Below, one piece after another: positions 50,748 to 57,541 of a DNA stretch of 62,237 bases. Source of the DNA: a virus; the IMG/VR virus record IMGVR_UViG_3300032289_001167, positions 1-62,237 of that record; one strand, given 5' to 3'. The notes beneath the pieces were generated by a model that did no database searches, was not told the origin of the DNA, and was given only the letters and a program-made list of their open reading frames with translations. The position numbers were made by a program, and so were the translations under genes. Every line of letters starts with the position of its first letter. Position 1 is the stretch's first letter.

Positions 50748-52243
50748 TGCACCTAATCTATTTAGGGGCAGATGTACCTAGTAATAGAGTAATCCTAGAA
50801 ACTATGGGAATTAAACGTGTTGGCGTGTCCTTTTGGAGACTAACCCGCCGTGGATTACCTAAAAGTAAACGGTATTTATTAGAAAATTACTTTCAACCCT
50901 ATATGGAAATCCACGTTCATCCTGGCATTCCAGAGGCCACAGTGCTAACGGCAGCTGAGCTGGAAGAGTTTGCGGAGGCTTATGAGGACTTTCTAGCCCA
51001 TAATATGGAAAGAATTGCATCATTTACAGAAATAACGCACCCACAAGTTGATAAGTTGAATCTTCAACTACAACGACAGGCCGCCTGGTCTGAAGAGGAC
51101 AAGTTTTGGGTGACCATTAGGTCAGATAGTTCTTACGCCGAGATTGTAGATTTATGCCAGCAATATAAGAACGTAGCCATTCCCTACGACCTTATTGAGT
51201 CAGACGTATCCCTAGCCGCTAAGACCCGTTCCTTGACTAATCAATACGGTACGGTGTTCCATGCCCTTGCCTGTGCCAAGCCAGATAACCTGCGCCAGAT
51301 ACAGGTAGAGTCCGCTACTACCCAGTCTTGGTTGTCCCCTATGATGCGTGGAGAGACCATTGTATGGGATGGTAACAAGCTAGTTAGATACCCAAAGAAG
51401 ATGAAAGATCAAGCTCGCCCAAGATACAAAGCGGTGTACGAGAAAGCTGGGCTAGACTTTGATAAAATTATAGAAGACGACCCAGTAGAGGTAGCAAAGC
51501 TTGCCCTGTGGTCATATGACCAGTTTGAGGAGCGCTTTAATATGGTAAACAACCCATTTTCAAGTCCAGAAAATGACTACGATCAAGAAGACGAGTTATA
51601 TTATAACAGCGACTTATTGCATACTACTGGAAACGCGGAAACTACCCCCGCTGTACATGATAAGAGGGGGGGTCAGATGCGGAAACTTGAACATAGGGAT
51701 AGCACCGAAATGGCTACACTTCCTGTGTTTGGAACTGAGTACAAAACCATTGTTGAGCAGGATGAAAACGGGTTTGACGTCATCAAAGATGTCCCCCTTA
51801 TGCGGTCAAATGCAACCAGCCTTCGTATGTGTGATACTTGTTTTGTAGCCTCTAATTGCCCTGCGTTTAAACCTGCAAACACCTGTGCGTTTAACCTACC
51901 AGTAGAGGTTAAAACAAAAGAACAGTTAGTTTCGTTACTCAATGCAATCATTGAGATGCAGGCGCAACGTGTAGCATTCGCAAGGTTTTCCGAAGAATTA
52001 AACGGTGGTTATCCAGACCCTAATACAGGTCAAGAAATGGATAGATTACTTAAACTTGTAAAGAACGCTAAGGACTTGCAAGACACATCATCATTCATTA
52101 AGATGACTGTTGAAGCAAAGAATGGAGGCGGGGTTTTAAGCCAAATATTTGGTGAAAGAGCCCGCGATTTGAGTCAGTTGCCAAACAACGGACTGTCTGA
52201 AGATGACACTACACAGGTCATTCGAAGAGCCATCGAAGACTAG
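50747..52243 (+). CDS. Large conserved-looking unknown protein
   Basis: 498 aa from a GTG overlapping the previous TAG. The N-terminal half may be an alpha/beta barrel-like enzyme (MHLIYLGADVPSNRVILETM, TAAELEEFAEAYEDFLAHNM). A Cys cluster CDTCFVASNCPAF...C near residues 361-380 is followed by a helical C-terminal domain (LLNAIIEMQAQRVAFARFSE). No family is recognised. A possible role in nucleic-acid modification is only a guess from its neighbours. Confidence 0.5.
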   Translation: MHLIYLGADVPSNRVILETMGIKRVGVSFWRLTRRGLPKSKRYLLENYFQPYMEIHVHPGIPEATVLTAAELEEFAEAYEDFLAHNMERIASFTEITHPQVDKLNLQLQRQAAWSEEDKFWVTIRSDSSYAEIVDLCQQYKNVAIPYDLIESDVSLAAKTRSLTNQYGTVFHALACAKPDNLRQIQVESATTQSWLSPMMRGETIVWDGNKLVRYPKKMKDQARPRYKAVYEKAGLDFDKIIEDDPVEVAKLALWSYDQFEERFNMVNNPFSSPENDYDQEDELYYNSDLLHTTGNAETTPAVHDKRGGQMRKLEHRDSTEMATLPVFGTEYKTIVEQDENGFDVIKDVPLMRSNATSLRMCDTCFVASNCPAFKPANTCAFNLPVEVKTKEQLVSLLNAIIEMQAQRVAFARFSEELNGGYPDPNTGQEMDRLLKLVKNAKDLQDTSSFIKMTVEAKNGGGVLSQIFGERARDLSQLPNNGLSEDDTTQVIRRAIED

Positions 52244-52261
52244 CTCTTATATTATAAGAGC
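52243..52261 (+). terminator. Hairpin after the unknown operon
   Basis: GCTCTTAT and ATAAGAGC form an 8-bp stem with an ATT loop, beginning on the last base of the stop codon. It is followed by a C-run instead of a U-tract, so termination would be weak. A second small stem (GTTCC/GGAAC, 52267-52281) follows. Confidence 0.4.
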
Positions 52262-52286
52262 CCCCCGTTCCCCTGTGGAACAGCAC

Positions 52287-52292
52287 TATAGT
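52287..52292 (+). promoter_or_regulatory. -10-like box before the RNR gene
   Basis: TATAGT, same hexamer as in the promoter at 23829, 25 nt before the RNR ATG. No convincing -35. AAGGAT follows as ribosome-binding site. Confidence 0.35.
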
Positions 52293-52317
52293 AAAAACCA
52301 CACAAATAAGGATAGGT

Positions 52318-54336
52318 ATGTTGTCATTTAAGTTGACTGACGAGTTCATCTCGTCGTATGAAGGTAAAAAAGTTCCCTGGGGTTACCAAGACGCAGGTGG
52401 AAATGCGGTCGGGGAAATCACATTTCTACGAACCTATTCTCGTAAGAAAGAGGATGGCACTAAAGAGACTTGGGTAGAAGTTTGCCGTCGTGTTATCGAG
52501 GGTATGTACTCAATCCAAAAAGATCACTGCAAGACTAACCGTCTGCCGTGGAATGAGAACAAGGCACAAGCCTCGGCTAAAGAGGCTTTCGAACGCCTGT
52601 TCGAACTCAAGTGGACTCCGCCAGGTCGTGGGTTATGGGTAATGGGTACTCCCATTGTTACTGTGCAAAAGAATAGCGCGGCTCTACAAAACTGCTCATT
52701 TGTATCCACAGAGTCAATGACCAAGCACAACCCAGCCAAGCCATTTGCGTTCCTAATGGAAGCCTCAATGCTAGGTGTAGGTGTGGGCTTTGATGACAAA
52801 GGGGCAGACAAAGAGTTCACCATTTACGCGCCAACACAAACTATCAGCGAGTATGTAATCCCTGATACCCGTGAGGGTTGGGTGGAATCCACCTCTGCTT
52901 TGATTAACTCATACCTACGCCACGACCAGCCAACCCTTAGTTTTGACTATAGTGAAATCCGTAAAGAAGGAGAACCTATCAAAACGTTTGGTGGCACGGC
53001 AGCGGGCCCTGATCCGTTGAAGGCGCTTCACCAGCATATTATCCGAATCTTCAAAGATAGAGAAGGCACATTATTAACTAGAGTGGACATTGCCGATTTG
53101 GGTAACCTTATTGGAGTGTGCGTAGTGTCAGGTAACGTGCGCCGTTCCGCTGAGCTACTGATGGGTCGCTTGGATGATGATGACTTCCTTAATCTAAAAA
53201 ATAGTGAGCGCTTTCCAGAGCGTAATAGCTATGACAAGAAAGCTCCAGGTTGGGGTTGGATGTCCAACAACTCTGTTGGCATTTCTGTTGGGGATGATCT
53301 ATCAGGAATTATTGACGGTATTGCTTTGAATGGTGAGCCAGGTGTTATCTGGATGGATGTAACCCGTAAGTACGGTCGCCTCATTGACCCACCAAACAAC
53401 AAAGACTGGCGGGCAGCTGGATACAATCCGTGTGCAGAGCAGAGCCTAGAATCGTTTGAGTGCTGTACTCTAGTCGAGACTTACCTTAACCGCCACGACG
53501 ATATGGCAGATTACTTGCGAAGCCTAAAGTTTGCTTACCTGTATGCCAAGACGGTTACGCTTCTACCTACCCATTGGGAGGAAACCAACGCTATTATGCA
53601 ACGTAACCGCCGTATTGGTACTTCAATGTCTGGTATTGCTAACTTTGCTGATAAGAATGGACTACCTGAACTTCGTACTTGGATGGACTCTGGTTACGAT
53701 ACCGTGCTGAAGTACGACAGGATGTACTCGGAATGGCTGGGTATTCGTGAGTCAATTAAGACTACTACCGTTAAGCCAAGCGGGACTGTGTCTATTCTAG
53801 CTGGTGAAAGCCCAGGTGTGCATTGGACTCCAGGTGGCAGGCACTTCTTACGAGCTATTCGCTTTGCCAATGATGACCCAATGTTACCTCTCTTTCAGTA
53901 CGCAGGGTACACGGTTGAACCTGCTAGTGAGTCTCCAAAGACTACCAGCGTAGTTTTCTTCCCCGTGGAATCCGACGCTTCTCGTAGTGAGAAAGATGTC
54001 TCTATCTATGAAAAAATGTCTCTCGCTTCGGTAGCTCAACGCCATTGGTCAGACAACTCGGTCTCGGTTACTGTATCCTTTAATAAGGACACGGAAACTA
54101 AAGATGTTGGTACAGTCCTACACCTCTTTGACGGGCAACTCAAAACTGTTTCTTTCTTACCAATGGGAAACAAGACTTACCCGCAAATGCCGTACACACA
54201 GATAACTGCCGAAGAGTATGAATCTTACAAAATGAAACTGCTACCCATTGACTTTACAGATGTCTATGCAGGAATGGCAGCCGACGCTATCGGTGAGAAA
54301 TACTGCAGTACGGATTTCTGCGAAGTACCGAAGTAA
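52318..54336 (+). CDS. nrdJ: Class II (B12-dependent) ribonucleotide reductase
   Basis: 672 aa monomeric class II type. NCSFVSTES near residue 125 carries the first redox Cys. YNPCAEQSLESFECC near 368-382 carries the NxCxE thiyl-radical site and its redox partner. PSGTVSILAGESPGVHW near 487 and the terminal CSTDFC pair near 663-668, which re-reduces the active site, are also present. It resembles the Lactobacillus-type ribonucleoside-triphosphate reductase. Makes dNTPs without oxygen or a second subunit but needs adenosylcobalamin. Stands alone between a weak promoter and a strong terminator. Confidence 0.92.
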   Translation: MLSFKLTDEFISSYEGKKVPWGYQDAGGNAVGEITFLRTYSRKKEDGTKETWVEVCRRVIEGMYSIQKDHCKTNRLPWNENKAQASAKEAFERLFELKWTPPGRGLWVMGTPIVTVQKNSAALQNCSFVSTESMTKHNPAKPFAFLMEASMLGVGVGFDDKGADKEFTIYAPTQTISEYVIPDTREGWVESTSALINSYLRHDQPTLSFDYSEIRKEGEPIKTFGGTAAGPDPLKALHQHIIRIFKDREGTLLTRVDIADLGNLIGVCVVSGNVRRSAELLMGRLDDDDFLNLKNSERFPERNSYDKKAPGWGWMSNNSVGISVGDDLSGIIDGIALNGEPGVIWMDVTRKYGRLIDPPNNKDWRAAGYNPCAEQSLESFECCTLVETYLNRHDDMADYLRSLKFAYLYAKTVTLLPTHWEETNAIMQRNRRIGTSMSGIANFADKNGLPELRTWMDSGYDTVLKYDRMYSEWLGIRESIKTTTVKPSGTVSILAGESPGVHWTPGGRHFLRAIRFANDDPMLPLFQYAGYTVEPASESPKTTSVVFFPVESDASRSEKDVSIYEKMSLASVAQRHWSDNSVSVTVSFNKDTETKDVGTVLHLFDGQLKTVSFLPMGNKTYPQMPYTQITAEEYESYKMKLLPIDFTDVYAGMAADAIGEKYCSTDFCEVPK

Positions 54337-54350
54337 TAATTAAATAGAAT

Positions 54351-54385
54351 AAGCCCCCTAGTCAAAACTAGGGGGCTTTTCTTAT
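54351..54385. terminator. Strong terminator between convergent operons
   Basis: AAGCCCCCTAGT (54351-54362) and ACTAGGGGGCTT (54367-54378) form a 12-bp stem with a CAAA loop, then TTCTT on the plus strand. It ends the RNR transcript. Confidence 0.92.
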
Positions 54386-54446
54386 GCCAAGTCTCTCCTT
54401 CCAGCTGCGCCTGAGGGGTACGAAGAACATAAGCTAATTCTTAAGC

Positions 54447-54485
54447 AAGAAAAAGCCACCCGTTCCCGATTAGGAGAGAGGTGGC
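54447..54485 (-). terminator. Terminator of the minus-strand operon
   Basis: On the minus strand, GCCACC (54485-54480) pairs with GGTGGC (54460-54455) across an 18-19 nt loop and is followed by TTTTTC. It lies 20 nt after the last minus-strand gene. The 170 nt between 54337 and 54505 hold only the two terminators. Confidence 0.7.
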
Positions 54486-54505
54486 AGTTCCTGGTCTATT
54501 TTATA

Positions 54506-54724
54506 TTATTCAAAGCTATGAATTAGGTCTCTCTCGTTTGGAGCTATGCTAATTCCGTTGTGCTTACGAAGTCTCTTATTAACTTGGTTGATTGCTACTA
54601 CGTTATTGCAAGCAGGGCATTTAGTAGTTACTTTATTAGACTCTGGATAGTGCCAGACTTCGGCAGTATCTAAATCTATCTCTCCTGTGTAATAGCAGGG
54701 GTGTTCAACGTGTTTATTAGCCAT
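54506..54724 (-). CDS. Small zinc-ribbon protein
   Basis: 72 aa starting at the ATG in the TAATG overlap with the upstream gene (an ATG two codons earlier also exists). HPC...KCPACNNVV near residues 10 and 36-39 are possible zinc ligands. The C-terminus is Arg/Lys-containing (NKRLRKHNGISIAPNERDLI). Last gene of the minus-strand operon. Confidence 0.6.
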   Translation of the reverse strand: MANKHVEHPCYYTGEIDLDTAEVWHYPESNKVTTKCPACNNVVAINQVNKRLRKHNGISIAPNERDLIHSFE

Positions 54725-54966
54725 TACCACTCCACCATTGTCCTTGCGTATTGGTGCAAAGTCATAGTTACCGAGACTTCTCCATCACCGTTTACTTTAT
54801 CCTCGCAACTACAATGCTCTTTGCATAAAGGTTTGGCAAAAGCATAACAGAAAGCTTTTTCCATAGGTTCATAACACACATCACAACGAAGGTCATAGTC
54901 CTCGTCCCAATCGTCCTCGTCGTCTTGCCAGTCGTCGTCTAAGTCATTTACAATTATTTTGTCCAT
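54724..54966 (-). CDS. Acidic zinc-binding protein, 80 aa
   Basis: Very acidic N-terminus (NDLDDDWQDDEDDWDEDYDL) followed by CDVC, C, C..HCSC Cys/His clusters near residues 28-54, likely two zinc sites. The acidic tail suggests DNA mimicry or binding to a basic partner, which is speculation. Coupled on both sides by TAATG overlaps. Confidence 0.6.
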   Translation of the reverse strand: MDKIIVNDLDDDWQDDEDDWDEDYDLRCDVCYEPMEKAFCYAFAKPLCKEHCSCEDKVNGDGEVSVTMTLHQYARTMVEW

Positions 54967-55103
54967 TATCGTTTCTTAGCCTTTCCTGCATATCCAGTCT
55001 TTTTCTTATTCATAGACCCAGGGGTGTTGTACCCACCTCGGTTTGGTACGTTACGCTTACGGACTTCTAGTGCTTCTAATATTTTATCGTGGTGCTTACC
55101 CAT
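54966..55103 (-). CDS. 45-aa basic microprotein
   Basis: MGKHHDKILEALEVRKRNVP then NRGGYNTPGSMNKKKTGYAG and KAKKR. Strongly basic, and its stop overlaps the ATG of the acidic gene downstream. It starts 1 nt after the stop of the next gene upstream. A nucleic-acid-binding role, or pairing with the acidic neighbour, is possible. Confidence 0.55.
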   Translation of the reverse strand: MGKHHDKILEALEVRKRNVPNRGGYNTPGSMNKKKTGYAGKAKKR

Positions 55104-55104
55104 T

Positions 55105-55260
55105 TTAATTTCCATTTTCTTTGTAAGACATTTTTATAGTTATTCCTGTTGGTTTTGATGACCAAAATCCATCATAAATTCTAGAATTTTTTGCTTCTTT
55201 TGAGTTCTTTTTATATTTACGAGGGTTGTATACCTCGCAATATAGTTTGTTTTTACCCAT
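55105..55260 (-). CDS. 51-aa basic microprotein
   Basis: MGKNKLYCEVYNPRKYKKNS then KEAKNSRIYDGFWSSKPTGI and TIKMSYKENGN. AAGGAG lies 7 nt upstream of the ATG, a textbook site, and the gene overlaps the previous stop by 8 nt. Its MGKNK start resembles MGKHH of the next gene. No known family. Confidence 0.55.
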   Translation of the reverse strand: MGKNKLYCEVYNPRKYKKNSKEAKNSRIYDGFWSSKPTGITIKMSYKENGN

Positions 55261-55609
55261 TTGGGTTCTCCTTGTAGTAATCGGTTTCTAAAGCTAACTT
55301 AACAACGTGGGCGCAGGGGTCTCCGCCCTCCTCCCAATCATTACTCTCTTGCTCGGTGAGGTAAGGGTCTCCGTCGTGAGTCATACAAAACGGTGGGGTA
55401 ATCCACTTGTTAGTAAGCCCTGTATTTAACCACTCAAAGTATTCCTCAAGATCATTAGACTCAACAAGTTCCTTAGCCAATTCAGGATAGTGTTTTACTA
55501 TGTCCTCGTAGGTCATAACACCTTTGTATTCAGAGCAAGACGCACAATATGTCGCTTCCTCTCCTAAATTGTTGCTACAAAAGACACAGAATAGGGTGCT
55601 ACTCTCCAT
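55253..55609 (-). CDS. Zinc-ribbon protein, 118 aa
   Basis: Start at 55609 chosen over 55642 because GAGG precedes it and it overlaps the upstream stop by only 11 nt. LFCVFCSNNLGEEATYCASC is a zinc ribbon (residues 8-27). The rest is acidic and helical (YEDIVKHYPELAKELVESND). Function unknown. Confidence 0.55.
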   Translation of the reverse strand: MESSTLFCVFCSNNLGEEATYCASCSEYKGVMTYEDIVKHYPELAKELVESNDLEEYFEWLNTGLTNKWITPPFCMTHDGDPYLTEQESNDWEEGGDPCAHVVKLALETDYYKENPNG

Positions 55610-55781
55610 CTTTTTTGTCCTCAACTTTTCTGTACAAGTCAATAAGTGCTTCTAGTTCTAGTTCTCTTTTCTTTGACTCATAAGTTTTCTTGCCTTTAAG
55701 TCTCCAATGTAGACTCCATACCCAAGCTTCTACAATGTTGTAAACTTGCGCGAACGCGATTATCCATAGTGCTGTTTTCAT
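55599..55781 (-). CDS. Small membrane-anchored protein
   Basis: 60 aa. The N-terminal MKTALWIIAFAQVYNIVEAW is a likely membrane anchor with further Trp residues. The C-terminal half is a charged helix (KRELELEALIDLYRKVEDKK). Begins in a stop/start overlap. Possibly an inner-membrane accessory protein; role unknown. Confidence 0.5.
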   Translation of the reverse strand: MKTALWIIAFAQVYNIVEAWVWSLHWRLKGKKTYESKKRELELEALIDLYRKVEDKKDGE

Positions 55782-56056
55782 TATTTCTCCTCATTTGGTG
55801 GGCAGGTGCAGGTCTCAAGTGGCATAAGAATAAGTTCTGCCCAACTATTGTCAGCGTTTAGTAAGTGCATAGCCTTTGAGTTTATTAAAGAGTTGTGGAT
55901 AGTCCCCTTTAATATTTCTTGTTTTGCTTCATCAGGTAACGTGTTAAAGAATTGAACGTGTGGGTGATCGTTATCAAGCTTGATAGCAAACTCAATGCTT
56001 ACTCTCTCAATGGTGATGTTATCACGCTTTTTCTTCTTCTTATCTTTCTTAATCAT
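55781..56056 (-). CDS. Hypothetical protein, 91 aa
   Basis: Lys-rich start (MIKKDKKKKKRDNITIERVS) followed by an alpha/beta segment and a C-terminal CTCPPNEEK. Overlaps the upstream Nmad1 gene by 8 nt. No motif recognised. Confidence 0.5.
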   Translation of the reverse strand: MIKKDKKKKKRDNITIERVSIEFAIKLDNDHPHVQFFNTLPDEAKQEILKGTIHNSLINSKAMHLLNADNSWAELILMPLETCTCPPNEEK

Positions 56057-56369
56057 TGTTTTCTCCGTTTTCTAGTTTAGGCCATACTCCGTCAATAACC
56101 ATTAAAGCAATAATGCCGTAGTTGGTTAAGTCTAGGAAGCTATCCCGCAGCGACTCGTGCTTTGGGTCTTTATTCTCGTCTATTAAGTTGTTAATGCGCG
56201 ATACTTTATCGTAGATACGAACCCTTAAACCATTTAACGCACCGCCAGGGGCGTTCGCTATGTTTAGAGGACCATAATCGTTTTGCTTTGAGATAAGCAG
56301 GTTACTACATTCAGTAATAATGTCTGCTACATCTACTACAAACTTTTTCATTTCAGGGCTTGTTGCCAT
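56049..56369 (-). CDS. Nmad1/DUF1599-like protein
   Basis: 106 aa from ATG 56369 (ATGs at 56405 and 56399 would translate a GA repeat into RERERE). LLISKQNDYGPLNIANAPGG, LRVRIYDKVSRINNLIDENK and HESLRDSFLDLTNYGIIALM match the nucleotide-modification-associated domain 1 (DUF1599) pattern: K.DYG, DK..R, D...DL..Y. The family is frequent in phages with modified DNA, though its activity is unproven. Confidence 0.75.
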   Translation of the reverse strand: MATSPEMKKFVVDVADIITECSNLLISKQNDYGPLNIANAPGGALNGLRVRIYDKVSRINNLIDENKDPKHESLRDSFLDLTNYGIIALMVIDGVWPKLENGENND

Positions 56370-56370
56370 T

Positions 56371-56388
56371 CTCTCTCTCTCTCTCTCT
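56371..56388 (-). repeat. (CT)9 microsatellite before the Nmad1 gene
   Basis: Nine CT units on the plus strand, read as GAGAGA... on the coding strand, end 1 nt before the ATG at 56369. They may act as a Shine-Dalgarno-like purine tract. Repeat-number change could alter translation. Confidence 0.7.
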
Positions 56389-56407
56389 TTGGTAAACATT
56401 ACCATAA

Positions 56408-56542
56408 TTATTTATGACAAGCGCATTCGCAAGTGTAGGTTAAGCCTGTCAAGTTTGATGTGAACGATATGGTGCAATCGGTGTGGGTAGCGTCTACTCC
56501 ACCACACCAACCAAAGAAGTTACTCTTACCCTTGCTACTCAT
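56408..56542 (-). CDS. 44-aa Cys/His-rich microprotein
   Basis: The ATG overlaps the XRE gene's TGA (ATGA). The product MSSKGKSNFFGWCGGVDATH plus 24 residues ends TYTCECACHK. WCGG...H..C...CECACH resembles a recurring small Cys/His module of actinobacteriophages (from memory). Probably binds zinc. It sits between the XRE regulator and Nmad1. Confidence 0.6.
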   Translation of the reverse strand: MSSKGKSNFFGWCGGVDATHTDCTISFTSNLTGLTYTCECACHK

Positions 56543-56778
56543 ACTGTTACGGACTCTCTCATCAGGGTTGATACTCGGTCTAATACATCAGGCACGTTAG
56601 AGTCTAAAGCTTCGCACAGGCTAAACATAAGATCGCTTGAGACTTCCTTGACACCTCTTTCTATCTCGGAGATGTACCCCAGAGACATAAGAGCTTTGGT
56701 AGATAGTTCCCGTAAAGTCCAACCCTGCTTAATCCGCAGGTCTTTAATTACTATTCCTAGCGCGGTTCGGTACAACAT
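56539..56778 (-). CDS. ClgR-like XRE regulator
   Basis: 79 aa. LGIVIKDLRIKQGWTLRELS then ALMSLGYISEIERGVKEVSS and LCEALDSNVPDVL is an XRE helix-turn-helix closest in pattern to actinobacterial ClgR/PopR (LRxxSxxAxVSLGYxSEVERGxKExSSELL). ClgR activates clp protease and stress genes. A phage copy could redirect host proteostasis or regulate the phage operon. Confidence 0.82.
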   Translation of the reverse strand: MLYRTALGIVIKDLRIKQGWTLRELSTKALMSLGYISEIERGVKEVSSDLMFSLCEALDSNVPDVLDRVSTLMRESVTV

Positions 56779-56780
56779 AA

Positions 56781-56951
56781 CTAGTTTATTTCCTTTCTAG
56801 AGACGTACTCAAGCACGTCAGCTTCCTCTACGGCGCATTGAAGTTGAGCATAAAGAGCAGATAGTTCGCGGTAAGTTAGGTAGTAAAGAGTGTCTTTAAT
56901 AGTTATTGGGTGGAGTATTGGTTTCATTTCCTTGTTAGTTTCCTTATCCAT
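56781..56951 (-). CDS. Hypothetical protein, 56 aa
   Basis: Start at 56951 overlaps the upstream stop by 8 nt (a longer form from 56981 would overlap more). MDKETNKEMKPILHPITIKD followed by a helix LSALYAQLQCAVEEADVLEY. No motif. Lies directly before the ClgR-like gene. Confidence 0.5.
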   Translation of the reverse strand: MDKETNKEMKPILHPITIKDTLYYLTYRELSALYAQLQCAVEEADVLEYVSRKEIN

Positions 56952-57102
56952 TGACTTCAACGTGTTCGTCAGATAGTTCAATATCCCCGTCTTGCCAATC
57001 TGTCGCGCCTGTTCGGGGGTGAGCGTTCCACTTATCGAGAGCTTCCTGAGCTGTCTCGGCTTGTACCCAGTAGGTAATAACTTGTGTTATTTGATATTCC
57101 AT
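56944..57102 (-). CDS. Hypothetical protein, 52 aa
   Basis: MEYQITQVITYWVQAETAQE then ALDKWNAHPRTGATDWQDGD and IELSDEHVEVNG. The pattern (short strand, ETAQEAL helix, WQDGDIE) resembles small phage proteins in which a strand pair flanks an 'AEALxxW' helix, and a similar plan is seen in the next upstream gene. Function unknown. Confidence 0.5.
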   Translation of the reverse strand: MEYQITQVITYWVQAETAQEALDKWNAHPRTGATDWQDGDIELSDEHVEVNG

Positions 57103-57119
57103 TTCTATTCTTTCTTTGA

Positions 57120-57332
57120 TTAGTTCCAGTATTTGATCTTAGAGATACGGTAATTTGAGGCTTTCCAATCGTCTGTGTGGTGTTGCGCCCACTCAAAGGC
57201 TTGCTCGCTCGCGTGGTCAGGGTCATCTGCAAAGACTTTCATTTCATACGAGATGTTATTGCCGTCTTGTAATCCTGTTATTGTTACCTCGTAGTCAGGT
57301 CGAGGTGGTTGCGGTTGTTCTGGCTCGGTCAT
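57120..57332 (-). CDS. Hypothetical protein, 70 aa
   Basis: Pro-rich start (MTEPEQPQPPRPDYEVTITG), then KVFADDPDHASEQAFEWAQH followed by a short C-terminal strand. Same strand-helix-strand plan as the 52-aa protein downstream, so the two may be distant paralogues. Start in a TAATG-type junction with the upstream gene. Confidence 0.5.
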   Translation of the reverse strand: MTEPEQPQPPRPDYEVTITGLQDGNNISYEMKVFADDPDHASEQAFEWAQHHTDDWKASNYRISKIKYWN

Positions 57333-57541
57333 TAGATACCTCTCTTGGGTCTGTATTTATTAGCAATAGTGTAGTTAATATCGAGATACTTAATCAAAGT
57401 TGGTAGATAACTAGCGGTAAAGCTTGCTTTCGGTTCTGCTTCGGATAAGTTCCACACGACATATTTAGAGTCACCGTCATATTCTGGATAATGTTCCCCG
57501 TACTCTGTAATAACTAATCCGCTTCGGTGTATTAAAGCCAT
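57332..57541 (-). CDS. Hypothetical protein, 69 aa
   Basis: MALIHRSGLVITEYGEHYPE followed by SKYVVWNLSEAEPKASFTAS and a basic tail. AGGTG lies 5 nt upstream of the ATG. No motif. It is the first clear minus-strand gene after the structured RNA region. Confidence 0.5.
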   Translation of the reverse strand: MALIHRSGLVITEYGEHYPEYDGDSKYVVWNLSEAEPKASFTASYLPTLIKYLDINYTIANKYRPKRGI

